Shown here: positions 10,160-18,669 of the stretch, one piece after another
Layout: each line of letters begins with the position of its first letter
Numbering within the stretch: the first letter of the stretch is position 1
NCBI GenBank assembly: GCA_017255395.1
Contig: JAFKDC010000008.1
Location: 124,001-188,000, forward strand
DNA length: 64,000 bases
Source of the DNA: Enemella evansiae
GTDB lineage: Bacteria > Pseudomonadota > Alphaproteobacteria > Rhodobacterales > Rhodobacteraceae
Direction: 5' to 3'
Translations under genes and position numbers: made by a program
The notes under the pieces: generated by a model
What the model saw: the letters and a program-made list of their open reading frames with translations, nothing else
Databases searched by the model: none
What the model was told of the DNA's origin: nothing

Positions 10160-10560
10160 CGCCCGTGCCTCCTTTCGCAATCCTGCCTCTTTCCTCTCCT
10201 CTCCGGCCCACCGATACCAATGATTCCCGGTCTCTCAGGCCCAATCGCCCGCAAATCCGCACAAGCTTTCATCAATCTTGCGCAAAGCAGCCCAATAAAT
10301 GGGCCACTCAAGCCGCTGACCCACCCGCGCGTGCCGGATCGTTGACCCTTCGGCAGCCGCGCCGCCTAGATCTGAGGGCCGCACGGGGGGCGCTGTCGAT
10401 CCGAACGACGCCAGGCTGTCCGGGGCACATCAAGAAGCAATGCGGCCGCCGGTGATTGGACATCGTCGCGCGTATCGCATGGGACGCAACACCAAGGTTG
10501 CGGGACGATCCGGCGCGCTGCCCTCCTGTGCGTCACGCATCAGACCCGCGGGGAGAGATC
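10160..10560. promoter_or_regulatory. Divergent control region between the urease (minus) and urtABCDE (plus) operons
   Basis: About 400 bp with no convincing gene. It must hold both promoters. Two candidate operators are visible: GCCCA-ATAAA-TGGGC at 10290-10304, close to TTGCGCAA at 10279-10286, and CGCAAC-ACCAAG-GTTGCG at 10485-10502. I found no good sigma-54 -24/-12 pair or canonical NtrC site (TGCAC...GTGCA), although nitrogen control would be expected for this gene set. Confidence 0.5.
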
Positions 10561-11853
10561 ATGACACACTTCACCAAACTGCTGTCGGGCGCCGCTGTCG
10601 CCGCTCTGGTGGCCGGGGCCGCGCAGGCGCAGGACTGCGCGGACGGCCCGATCAAGGTCGGCGTGCTGCACTCGCTGTCCGGCACCATGGCCATTTCCGA
10701 AACGACCCTGAAGGACACGATGGAAATGCTGGTCGCGGGCCAGAACGAGGGCGGCGGTCTTCTGGGCTGCGATCTCGAGGCGGTCGTCGTCGACCCGGCC
10801 TCGGACTGGCCGCTCTTTGCCGAGAAGGCGCGCGAGTTGCTGACCGTGCACGAGGTCGACGTGATCTTCGGCAACTGGACGTCCGTGTCGCGCAAATCCG
10901 TGCTGCCGGTCATCGAGGAACTGAACGGGCTGCTGTTCTACCCGGTCCAGTACGAAGGCGAAGAATCCTCGAAGAACGTCTTCTACACCGGCGCCGCGCC
11001 GAACCAGCAGGCGATCCCGGCCACCGACTACTTCCTCGAAGAGCTGGGCGTCGAGAAGTTCGCCCTGCTCGGCACCGACTACGTTTACCCGCGCACCACC
11101 AACAACATCCTCGAGAGCTACCTCAAGGAGAAGGGCATCGCCGAAGAAGACATCTTCGTGAACTACACACCCTTCGGCCATTCCGACTGGGCGACCATCG
11201 TCGCCGACGTCGTGGCGCTGGGTGAGGACGGCAAGCAGGTCGGCGTGATCTCGACCATCAACGGCGACGCCAACATCGGTTTCTACAAGGAACTGGCGGC
11301 AGCGGGCATTTCCGCCGACGACATCCCGGTCGTGGCCTTCTCGGTCGGTGAAGAAGAGCTGTCGGGCCTCGACACCTCGAACCTCGTCGGCCACCTCGCC
11401 GCGTGGAACTACTTCATGTCCGCCGACACGCCCGAGAACGCCGCGTTCATCGAGAAGCGGCACGCCTTCATCGGCTCCGAGGACCGCGTGACCAACGACC
11501 CGATGGAAGCCCATTACATCGGCTTCAACATGTGGGTGCAGGCGGTCGAGGCAGCGGGCACCACCGATGTCGACGCCGTGCGCGACGCGATGTACGGCCA
11601 GACCTTCCCGAACCTGACCGGCGGCACCGCCGAGATGCTGGTGAACCACCACCTGTCCAAGCCGGTGCTGATCGGCGAGATCCGCGCCGACGGCCAGTTC
11701 GACATCATCTCGCAGACCGAGCCGGTTCCGGGCGACGCATGGACCGACTTCCTGCCGGAATCCGCCGTGCTGACCTCTGACTGGAAGGACCTCGACTGCG
11801 GTATGTACAACACCGAGACCAAGACCTGCGTCCAGATCAAGTCCAACTACTGA
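10561..11853 (+). CDS. urtA: Urea ABC transporter substrate-binding protein UrtA
   Basis: 430-residue periplasmic binding protein. Signal peptide at residues 1-22 (LLSGAAVAALVAGAAQAQ). The mature part begins with IKVGVLHSLSGTMAISE and includes WTSVSRKSVLPVIE and GLLFYPVQYEGEESS, characteristic of UrtA/AmiC-type urea or short-amide binders. The ATG at 10561 follows a GGGGAGAG site; the open frame upstream has no signal sequence and is not used. It delivers urea to UrtBC. A 13-bp-stem hairpin directly after the gene probably keeps binding protein in excess over the membrane parts. Confidence 0.96.
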   Translation: MTHFTKLLSGAAVAALVAGAAQAQDCADGPIKVGVLHSLSGTMAISETTLKDTMEMLVAGQNEGGGLLGCDLEAVVVDPASDWPLFAEKARELLTVHEVDVIFGNWTSVSRKSVLPVIEELNGLLFYPVQYEGEESSKNVFYTGAAPNQQAIPATDYFLEELGVEKFALLGTDYVYPRTTNNILESYLKEKGIAEEDIFVNYTPFGHSDWATIVADVVALGEDGKQVGVISTINGDANIGFYKELAAAGISADDIPVVAFSVGEEELSGLDTSNLVGHLAAWNYFMSADTPENAAFIEKRHAFIGSEDRVTNDPMEAHYIGFNMWVQAVEAAGTTDVDAVRDAMYGQTFPNLTGGTAEMLVNHHLSKPVLIGEIRADGQFDIISQTEPVPGDAWTDFLPESAVLTSDWKDLDCGMYNTETKTCVQIKSNY

Positions 11854-11870
11854 TCCGGCACGACTGACCA

Positions 11871-11903
11871 CGGGCAGGACGGGCGTCGCCCCCGTCCTGC
11901 CCG
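11871..11903 (+). terminator. Strong intercistronic hairpin after urtA
   Basis: Perfect 13-bp stem (arm CGGGCAGGACGGG, loop CGTCGCC) starting 18 bp after the urtA stop and not followed by a U-tract. It is best read as an mRNA-stabilising or partially terminating hairpin, common after binding-protein genes. Confidence 0.75.
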
Positions 11904-11949
11904 CAGCGCCCCCCTTCCCCTTTCCTTCATCGACACGACAGGTCTGCCC

Positions 11950-13905
11950 ATGCTCCGTGCCTTTCTCACGGCCCTAGCCTTGCTGTTGCTGCCACCTGCC
12001 GGCACCGCGCAGGAGGCCCGCCCGGACCTTCAGGCGGTCTTGCAAGAGCATCAGGCGCAGATCGCCCAGCCCTCGCGGACCAAGATCGGCCCGGCTATCG
12101 AGGCGCTGCTGGACTCCGACCTGCCCGGCGTGCAGGGCCTTCTGGAGGCATGGCAGGACAAGGGCCTCTATGTCCGCGACGAGGACGGCCGGTTCTTCCG
12201 CATCGAGCGCACCGGCGACACCGTCACGCTGCTGCATCCCGGCACGCTGGAGCCCATCGCAGAGGGTGTCGATCCCGCCACCCTGTCAGAGATCCGCCCC
12301 AACGGCGGTGTCCGCCGCGTCATCGGCGAGGCGCTGGTGCAGTTCCAGCTGTCCGACCCCGATGTCGCCCGGCGCACGGCGGCGCTGAATGCGATCTCGC
12401 GCAATCTCGACCCCGGCCAGATCGGCCCGCTGCGCAACTCCATAGAGGATGAGGACGTGCCCGCCCTGCGTCTGCGCAAGGAGCGGCTGGCCAACTACCT
12501 CATGGCCCGCTTCGGCGAAACGCCTGCAGAGCGCATCTCTGCCATCGAGGCGCTGTCCGACGACCTGAGCGTGGACGGCCGCGCGGTGCTGTCGCAGATC
12601 CTGTCCACCGACCGCGTCGTGGCGCAAGAGCCGCCCGCCGATGCCAACGTGGCCCGCACGCTGGAGCCGGGCAGCGACCTGACCCGGGCCGAGGCCTACG
12701 CGCTGATCGCGGCAGAGACCGACGCGCCGCCGGTGCTGTCCCCCGCCGATATCCGCACCGCGCTGGAGGCCACCGTCGAGGGCGGCGTCATCGCGGGCCT
12801 GCCCATCGCCCGGCTGGACACGCAGGAAGCGCGGGCCGAGGCCTACGACCGCCTCGCCGCCGCGGGCACCCTGCCGCCCCGCGCCAGCGCGCTGACAATC
12901 GACGAGACGCTCGCGGCCTACACAATCTTTGAGGTCTACAACGAGAACGATCCGGCCATCACCGACGCCGCCCGCCGCACGCAGGACGCGGTGCAGACCC
13001 GCGTGGGCCTCAGCCAGACCGCCGACCTTGCGCTGGATGCCGTGTCGCTGGCCTCGATCTACTTCCTCGCCGCCATCGGCCTTGCCATCACCTTCGGCGT
13101 CATGGGTGTCATCAACATGGCCCATGGCGAGTTCATCATGATGGGCGCCTATACCGGCTACGTGGTGCAGCTGTTCATCCCAGATTACACCCTGTCGCTG
13201 GTGGTCGCCCTGCCGCTGGCCTTCGCCGTCACCTTCGGCGCGGGCGTGGCGATGGAACGGCTGGTGATCCGCTGGCTCTACGACCGCCCGCTGGAAACGC
13301 TTCTGGCCACCTTCGGCGTCTCCATCGCCCTGCAACAGCTGGCCAAGAACATCTTCGGCACGCAGGCGCGTCCGCTGACCTCTCCGGCCTGGCTGGACGG
13401 CAACCTCGCCTTCAACGAGGTGATCTCGATCAGCTACATCCGCGTCGCGATCTTCGTGCTGGCACTGCTGTTCCTCGGCCTGCTGCTCTTCATCCTCAAG
13501 AAGACCCGCCTGGGGCTGGAGGTGCGCGCGGTGACGCAGAACCCGCGCATGGCGGCCTCGATGGGGATCAACCCCGACAGGATCAAGATGCTGACCTTCG
13601 GCCTTGGGTCAGGCATCGCGGGCATCGCGGGCGTGGCCATCGGGCTTTACGCCAAGGTGACCTCCGAGATGGGGCAGGACTACATCGTGCAAAGCTTCAT
13701 GACCGTGGTCGTGGGCGGCGTCGGCAACGTCTGGGGCACGCTTGCGGGGGCCACGCTGATCGGCGTGCTGCAAAAGGGGATCGAGTGGTTCAACCCGTCC
13801 AACACGCTGGCGGCGCAGACCTACATGATTCTCTTCATCATCCTTTTCATTCAGGTCAGGCCAAAAGGCATCATCGCCCTCAAGGGCCGTGCCGCGGGAG
13901 ACTGA
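11950..13905 (+). CDS. urtB: Urea ABC transporter permease UrtB
   Basis: 651-residue LivH-type permease. A signal peptide (residues 1-20, ending GTAQE) precedes a roughly 330-residue extracytoplasmic region, a known feature of UrtB that plain LivH lacks. The membrane part starts near residue 360 (ASIYFLAAIGLAITFGVMGV, INMAHGEFIMMGAYTGY) with about eight helices and ends VRPKGIIALKGR. It forms the urea channel with UrtC. It is 96 bp after urtA (hairpin between) and 222 bp before urtC, a gap filled with repeat elements. Confidence 0.95.
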   Translation: MLRAFLTALALLLLPPAGTAQEARPDLQAVLQEHQAQIAQPSRTKIGPAIEALLDSDLPGVQGLLEAWQDKGLYVRDEDGRFFRIERTGDTVTLLHPGTLEPIAEGVDPATLSEIRPNGGVRRVIGEALVQFQLSDPDVARRTAALNAISRNLDPGQIGPLRNSIEDEDVPALRLRKERLANYLMARFGETPAERISAIEALSDDLSVDGRAVLSQILSTDRVVAQEPPADANVARTLEPGSDLTRAEAYALIAAETDAPPVLSPADIRTALEATVEGGVIAGLPIARLDTQEARAEAYDRLAAAGTLPPRASALTIDETLAAYTIFEVYNENDPAITDAARRTQDAVQTRVGLSQTADLALDAVSLASIYFLAAIGLAITFGVMGVINMAHGEFIMMGAYTGYVVQLFIPDYTLSLVVALPLAFAVTFGAGVAMERLVIRWLYDRPLETLLATFGVSIALQQLAKNIFGTQARPLTSPAWLDGNLAFNEVISISYIRVAIFVLALLFLGLLLFILKKTRLGLEVRAVTQNPRMAASMGINPDRIKMLTFGLGSGIAGIAGVAIGLYAKVTSEMGQDYIVQSFMTVVVGGVGNVWGTLAGATLIGVLQKGIEWFNPSNTLAAQTYMILFIILFIQVRPKGIIALKGRAAGD

Positions 13906-13967
13906 GACCATGCACGCCTTATTCTGCCGCGCCAGCGCGGGCACCGGCTTCGGGATCGCCTTCGGCG

Positions 13968-14055
13968 AAGGTATTTTCACCAAGAAGAAGACGGGCCCCC
14001 TCGTCCCGACCGGCACTCCGCGCCCGGCTTCTTCTGTCCAAAAATATCCCGGGGG
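13968..14055. repeat. Inverted pair of dispersed elements (copies 4 and 5) forming a long hairpin between urtB and urtC
   Basis: The left arm (13968-13995) reads AAGGTATTTTCACC, then AAGAAGAAGACGGG. The right arm (14028-14055) reads CTTCTTCTGTCC, then AAAAATATCCCGG. The arms are imperfectly complementary over roughly 25 bp around a spacer of about 32 bp. The pair lies inside the urt operon. Each arm separately matches the element seen elsewhere in the window. Confidence 0.7.
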
Positions 14056-14059
14056 TGAA

Positions 14060-14090
14060 TTCGCGCATGCGAAGAGGGGGCAGAGCCCCC
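14060..14090. repeat. Tandem hairpins upstream of urtC
   Basis: TTCGC-GCAT-GCGAA at 14060-14073 is followed by GGGGGC-AGA-GCCCCC at 14076-14090. These follow the inverted element pair directly. A similar G-run/AGA/C-run hairpin occurs at 36967-36987, and GAGGGGC-CA-GCCCCTC beside another element pair at 44499. Confidence 0.6.
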
Positions 14091-14127
14091 GGCCCGGCCC
14101 GACCCCAAGACCGACGGGAGACCGCTC

Positions 14128-15360
14128 ATGAGACGCAGCTTCTTCGCTCAGAACCCTTCGGTCCTGTGGTTCATCGCCATCCTCGCGCTGTTCACGCTTG
14201 CCGTGACGCTGATGGCCGAGGCAACGGGGACGGGCGCGATGTCCACCTCTTTCGTCAAGACGCTGGGCAAGACGCTGTGCCTGTGCCTGATCGCCATCGC
14301 CATGGACGTGGTCTGGGGCTACTGCGGCATCCTCAGCCTCGGCCACTTCGCCTTCTTCGGCATCGGCGGATACGCGGTGGGCATGTGGCTGATGTATGCG
14401 CGGACCGAGACCATCGTGGCGCAAAGCCTGTCGAACCAGATCATTCCGCCGACCGGGCAAGAGATCTCGGACGCCATCGCCAGCCAGATCTTCGGGGTGG
14501 TGGGCGCGTCGGAGCTTCCGCCGATCTGGGCCTTTGCCCACTCGCTGCCGCTGCAACTCATGATGGTAGTGCTGGTGCCGGGGCTTCTGGCGCTGGTCTT
14601 CGGCTGGCTCGCCTTCCGCTCGCGCGTCACCGGCGTCTACCTGTCGATCCTCACGCAGGCCATGACGCTGGCCCTGTCGCTTTATCTGTTCCAGAACGAC
14701 AGCGGGCTCAGGGGCAACAATGGCCTGTCCGGCCTGCAGAACATCCCCGGCGCCGAGGCTGTGCCGCAAGCGCTGATCTCGATCCGGTTCTTCTGGGCCT
14801 CGGCCATGGCCCTGGCCCTGGGCTACGTGCTTTTCGCCTTCGTCACCTCGGGCAAGATGGGCAGCGTGATCCGCGCCATCCGCGACAACGAGACCCGCGT
14901 GCGCTTCCTCGGCTACGACGTCGAGGGCTACAAGCTCTTCGTCTTCACCCTGACGGCGGTCGTCTCGGGCATCGCGGGCGCGCTGTATTACCCGCAGGCG
15001 GGCATCATCAACCCTGCGGAAATCGCGCCCATCGCCTCGATCTACCTCGCGGTCTGGGTCGCCATCGGCGGTCGCGGGCGGCTGTACGGCGCGGTGCTGG
15101 GCACGGTCTTCGTGACGCTGCTCAGCAGCTGGTTCACCGGCGGCGGCGCGCCGGACATCGACCTCGGGTTCTACCGGATCCAGTGGACCGACTGGTGGCT
15201 GGTGCTGCTGGGCCTCAGCTTCGTCGCGGTCACATTGTTCGCCCCCAAGGGCATCGGGGGCCTCGTCGACCTGATCACCGATCGCCGCGCCCATGCCCGC
15301 CACGGCGCGGAGGCAGGCCCCGACACCGGCGCCCCGCGCGAAAAGGAGAGCCGCACATGA
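14128..15360 (+). CDS. urtC: Urea ABC transporter permease UrtC
   Basis: 410-residue LivM-type inner-membrane permease, partner of UrtB. Membrane helices start at residue 14 (VLWFIAILALFTLAVTLMA), with the family motif VWGYCGILSLGHFAFFGIGG and the cytoplasmic loop IRAIRDNETRVRFLGYDVE that contacts the ATPases. The ATG at 14128 follows a GGGAG site. The C-terminus is hydrophilic, and the stop overlaps the urtD start (ATGA), so the two are translationally coupled. Confidence 0.95.
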   Translation: MRRSFFAQNPSVLWFIAILALFTLAVTLMAEATGTGAMSTSFVKTLGKTLCLCLIAIAMDVVWGYCGILSLGHFAFFGIGGYAVGMWLMYARTETIVAQSLSNQIIPPTGQEISDAIASQIFGVVGASELPPIWAFAHSLPLQLMMVVLVPGLLALVFGWLAFRSRVTGVYLSILTQAMTLALSLYLFQNDSGLRGNNGLSGLQNIPGAEAVPQALISIRFFWASAMALALGYVLFAFVTSGKMGSVIRAIRDNETRVRFLGYDVEGYKLFVFTLTAVVSGIAGALYYPQAGIINPAEIAPIASIYLAVWVAIGGRGRLYGAVLGTVFVTLLSSWFTGGGAPDIDLGFYRIQWTDWWLVLLGLSFVAVTLFAPKGIGGLVDLITDRRAHARHGAEAGPDTGAPREKESRT

Positions 15361-16145
15361 ACGCCGCGACCACGCCGGACAAGCCCCGCGAGACGCGCAG
15401 GCGGAAACCGACCCTGCTGGAGCTGTCCGGCGTCTCGGTTTCCTTCGACGGGTTCAGGGCGATCAATAACCTGTCCTTCCAGATCGCAGAGCCCGAGATG
15501 CGCGCCATCATCGGACCCAATGGCGCGGGCAAGACCACCTTCATGGATATCATCACCGGCAAGACCAGGCCGGACGCGGGCCGCGTGCTCTGGGGCGACG
15601 ACGGCATCTCGCTGCTGGGCCTCACGGAAAGCCGCATCGCGCGCGCAGGCATCGGGCGCAAGTTCCAGAAACCCACCGTCTTCGAGGCCCAGACCGTGCG
15701 CGAGAACCTCGCCATTGCGCTGAAGGCCCCGCGCGGCCCCTTCGACGTGCTGTTCCACAAGAAGACCAAGGCCGGCGCCGAGAAGATCGGAGCGCTCGCC
15801 GCCCAGATCGGCCTGCTGGACCAACTGCCCCGCATCGCGGGCGAACTCAGCCACGGCCAGAAGCAATGGCTGGAAATCGGCATGCTGCTGGCACAGGAAC
15901 CGCGCCTGCTGCTGGTCGACGAGCCCGCCGCCGGAATGACCCCCGCAGAGCGCGAGAAGACCACGGAGATGCTGGTCGAGGCCGCCAGGACCCGCGCCGT
16001 CGTCGTCGTCGAGCACGACATGGAATTCGTCCGCCGCCTGAACTGCCGGGTCACCGTGCTGAACGAGGGCTCTGTCCTCGCCGAGGGCTCCATCGACCAT
16101 GTGACCAGCGACCCGCAGGTCATCGAAGTCTACCTTGGGCGATAA
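15357..16145 (+). CDS. urtD: Urea ABC transporter ATP-binding protein UrtD
   Basis: 262-residue LivG-type ATPase. Walker A GPNGAGKTTF (about residue 56), Q-loop region RKFQKPTVFE (typical of UrtD), signature LSHGQKQWLEI (the degenerate SHGQ form usual in UrtD), Walker B LLLVDEPAAGM and H-loop VVVEHDMEFV are all visible. It pairs with UrtE to drive urea import. It overlaps urtC by four bases and is 84 bp before urtE, where a copy of the dispersed element lies. Confidence 0.96.
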   Translation: MNAATTPDKPRETRRRKPTLLELSGVSVSFDGFRAINNLSFQIAEPEMRAIIGPNGAGKTTFMDIITGKTRPDAGRVLWGDDGISLLGLTESRIARAGIGRKFQKPTVFEAQTVRENLAIALKAPRGPFDVLFHKKTKAGAEKIGALAAQIGLLDQLPRIAGELSHGQKQWLEIGMLLAQEPRLLLVDEPAAGMTPAEREKTTEMLVEAARTRAVVVVEHDMEFVRRLNCRVTVLNEGSVLAEGSIDHVTSDPQVIEVYLGR

Positions 16146-16160
16146 AGCGATGGCCCGCCT

Positions 16161-16191
16161 CTTCTTCTCTGTCCAAATACTCACATCCAAC
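16161..16191 (+). repeat. Dispersed element copy 6 between urtD and urtE
   Basis: Reads CTTCTTCTCTGTCC, then AAATACTCACATCCAAC. A single copy inside the urt operon, in the sense orientation. Confidence 0.65.
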
Positions 16192-16229
16192 GCCCGCCCC
16201 CCGCACCGCCGGCGCAGAGGAACCCGCCC

Positions 16230-16928
16230 ATGCTGAGCCTCTCCAACCTGACGCTGCACTATGGCCACAGCCAGATTCTGCACGACATCTCGATGCAGGC
16301 GAAGCCCGGCGCCGTGACCTGTCTGATGGGCACCAACGGGGTCGGCAAGACCTCCCTGCTCAAGGCGATCTCGGGCACGCATCCGCGGTCCGGCGGCACC
16401 ATGGTGCTCGACGGCCAGGAGATCGCGCCGAACGCCCCGGCCCATGCCCGGGCCCGTGCCGGGATCGGCTACGTGCCGCAGGGCCGCGACATCTTTCCGC
16501 TGATGACCGTGCGCGAGAACCTGATGACCGGCTTCGCCTGCATCCCCAAGACCGACTGGACCATCCCGGACGAGGTCTTCACCCTCTTCCCGATCCTCAG
16601 AGACTTCCTCAACCGGCGCGGCGGCGACCTGTCCGGCGGCCAGCAACAACAGCTTGCCATCGCGCGCGCCATGATCGCCCAGCCGAAACTGCTGCTGCTG
16701 GACGAACCGACAGAGGGCATCCAGCCCAATATCATCAAGCAGATCGGCGAGGTCATCAGATACCTCCGGTCCAAGGGCGACATGGCGATCATCCTCGTGG
16801 AACAGTTCTTCGATTTCGCCTTCGAACTGGGCGACCATTTCGTGGCGCTGGAACGCGGGCGCGTCATCCATGACGCCCCCCGCGCCGACACGCCCCGGGA
16901 CGTGCTGCTCGGAAAGGTCTCTGTCTGA
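16230..16928 (+). CDS. urtE: Urea ABC transporter ATP-binding protein UrtE
   Basis: 232-residue LivF-type ATPase, standard length. Walker A GTNGVGKTSL, Q-loop VPQGRDIFPLMTVRENL, signature LSGGQQQQLAIARA, Walker B LLLLDEPTEGIQPN and H-loop ILVEQFFDFA. It is the second nucleotide-binding subunit of the urea importer and the last gene of the operon. An intrinsic terminator follows about 145 bp downstream, after which the chemotaxis gene begins. Confidence 0.96.
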   Translation: MLSLSNLTLHYGHSQILHDISMQAKPGAVTCLMGTNGVGKTSLLKAISGTHPRSGGTMVLDGQEIAPNAPAHARARAGIGYVPQGRDIFPLMTVRENLMTGFACIPKTDWTIPDEVFTLFPILRDFLNRRGGDLSGGQQQQLAIARAMIAQPKLLLLDEPTEGIQPNIIKQIGEVIRYLRSKGDMAIILVEQFFDFAFELGDHFVALERGRVIHDAPRADTPRDVLLGKVSV

Positions 16929-17073
16929 GCCTTTCCCGGCACGCACCGCCGCAATGACCTTGTGCTTCGTCTGACAGGCCGGGCGGCAACGGGCACCCCG
17001 GTGCTGCCCCGGTCGCGCGCGGGACCGCTGCGCGCGATTTATGGCAAATGCCCGGCATAAACCGTCGCCACCC

Positions 17074-17103
17074 CCCGCAGAGGTCGCGGGTTTCTTTACT
17101 CTT
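17074..17103 (+). terminator. Intrinsic terminator of the urt operon
   Basis: CCCGC-AGAGGTC-GCGGG stem-loop followed by TTTCTTTACTCTTT, 145 bp after urtE and 50 bp before the transducer gene. The stem is only 5 bp but GC-rich, and the T-rich tail is clear. Confidence 0.6.
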
Positions 17104-17151
17104 TGGCCGCAGAGTGCCCGGGCGGAACCAAGGGCAAAGCGGGACCCGAAC

Positions 17152-18657
17152 ATGTCGGACGAACTCAGGAAGAAACTGCACAGCTATCAACTGGACGGCG
17201 CCAATACAGAGCTTCTCAAACAAGCCGGCGCCATCCTCATCCCCGAACTCGACGGGGTCCTCGACGCCTTTTACAAGCGGGCCACGGCGGTGCCGGAACT
17301 CGCCGCCTTCTTCGACAGTCCGGAGCGGATGGACTTCGCCCGCAGCGCGCAGAAGGCGCATTGGAAGCGCATTCTGACCGCCAGTTTCGACGAGGAGTAT
17401 CTTGCCTCGGTAGAGCGGATCGGTCGGGTCCACGCCCGCATCGACCTGCCGATCGAGGCCTATATGTCGGCCTATTCGCTGGCGGCCTCGGACCTCAGCA
17501 CGCTGTTCCTCAAGAAAAGCCGTCGCGGGTTTCTCCCCACCGATCTGGACCGCGTGCGCGATCAGGTCTGCACACTGAACCGGGCCTTCTCGATGGATAT
17601 CGAACGGGTCGTCGACACCACCTTCCGCGTTCAGGCAGAAGAGCAGACCTGCGCCTTTGCCCATATCAACCGCGCCATCGACCGGCTTGCGGAGGGCGAC
17701 CTGACCCATGTCATTCCCGCCCCCGGCGACAGCGACTTTCCCGCTTCGTTCGAGCCCGTGCGCCGCAAGCTGAACGGCGCCACCGGGAAGCTGGGCGCGC
17801 TGCTGGCCACGGTCACCGGAACCATGGAACAGCTGCTGGGCATTATCGCGGAAGTCGGCGGTGCCACCGACAACCTGTCCAGCCGCACCGCCAGCCAAGC
17901 CGCCTCGCTGGAGGAAACCGCCGCCGCGGTGCAGGAGCTGACCAAGAACGTCGAACAGTCCTCGGTCAATACCGGGCGGGCGCGGGACGTGGCCTCTGAC
18001 GCGGCGCGCACCGCCGAGGCCGGGGCCGGCACGGTGGCCGAGGCCTCGGATGCCATGGGCCGCATCCAGACCTCGTCGCAGAAGATCACGCAGATCATCG
18101 GCATGATCGACGACATCGCCTTTCAGACCAACCTGCTGGCGCTGAACGCGGGGGTCGAGGCTGCGCGGGCCGGAACCGCCGGGCGCGGCTTTGCCGTGGT
18201 CGCCGAAGAGGTGCGCCAGCTTGCGGGCAATGCCTCGGACGCCGCGCGCCAGATCAAGGAGCTTGTCAACGCCAGCTCGGGCGAGGTCTCCAGCGGTGTC
18301 GACCTGATCCACCATGCCGCCGAGACGCTGCGCGCCATCGTGGCGAATTTCGATCAGGTCGCCGATCTCTCGACAGAGATCGCGGCGGCCAGCCACGAAC
18401 AGTCCACCGCCCTCTCCGAGGTGAACTCCGCCATCGCGCAGATGGACATCGTCACCCAGCAGAACGCCGCCATGGTCGAGCAAACCACCGCCGCGACCGA
18501 CCGCATGAACCAGGAGGCACGGGGGCTGATGACCCAGCTCGGGACCCTCAGGGTGCCACAGGCCGATCCTGCCCCGGCCCCGGCCAAAGGCTCTGACCTC
18601 GACGGACCAGGCTCTGCGGACGAGGGCGCGGATGACGGCGCGGCAAGGGTCGCCTGA
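17152..18657 (+). CDS. Soluble globin-coupled methyl-accepting chemotaxis protein (HemAT-like)
   Basis: 501 residues without a membrane span. Residues 1-160 form a protoglobin-type sensor: RIGRVHARIDLPIEAYMSAY places the proximal haem His at about residue 94. A HAMP-like linker (165-220) leads to a methyl-accepting signalling domain, with the hairpin tip around IDDIAFQTNLLALNAGVEAA and GRGFAVVAEEVRQLAG. It should bind haem and sense O2 (or another gas), signalling to CheA/CheW in the cytoplasm. The ATG at 17152 starts the globin fold; the upstream frame is unrelated. The C-terminus is acidic and lacks a CheR/CheB docking pentapeptide. It is only 12 bp from the convergent gene end. Confidence 0.92.
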   Translation: MSDELRKKLHSYQLDGANTELLKQAGAILIPELDGVLDAFYKRATAVPELAAFFDSPERMDFARSAQKAHWKRILTASFDEEYLASVERIGRVHARIDLPIEAYMSAYSLAASDLSTLFLKKSRRGFLPTDLDRVRDQVCTLNRAFSMDIERVVDTTFRVQAEEQTCAFAHINRAIDRLAEGDLTHVIPAPGDSDFPASFEPVRRKLNGATGKLGALLATVTGTMEQLLGIIAEVGGATDNLSSRTASQAASLEETAAAVQELTKNVEQSSVNTGRARDVASDAARTAEAGAGTVAEASDAMGRIQTSSQKITQIIGMIDDIAFQTNLLALNAGVEAARAGTAGRGFAVVAEEVRQLAGNASDAARQIKELVNASSGEVSSGVDLIHHAAETLRAIVANFDQVADLSTEIAAASHEQSTALSEVNSAIAQMDIVTQQNAAMVEQTTAATDRMNQEARGLMTQLGTLRVPQADPAPAPAKGSDLDGPGSADEGADDGAARVA

Positions 18658-18669
18658 ACCCGGTCCGCG

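Noticed and set aside
10160-10560. Sigma-54 promoter and NtrC sites for the urea genes
   Set aside because: Expected biologically, but I found no matching -24/-12 GG/GC pair at the right spacing and no canonical NtrC palindrome.
10456-10560. N-terminal extension of UrtA from an upstream ATG
   Set aside because: The extension lacks a signal sequence, whereas the ATG at 10561 has a ribosome site and starts a clean signal peptide.
13910-14131. An 80-codon frame between urtB and urtC
   Set aside because: It is made mostly of repeat elements and hairpins, with no recognisable protein features. It is better explained as an intercistronic repeat region.
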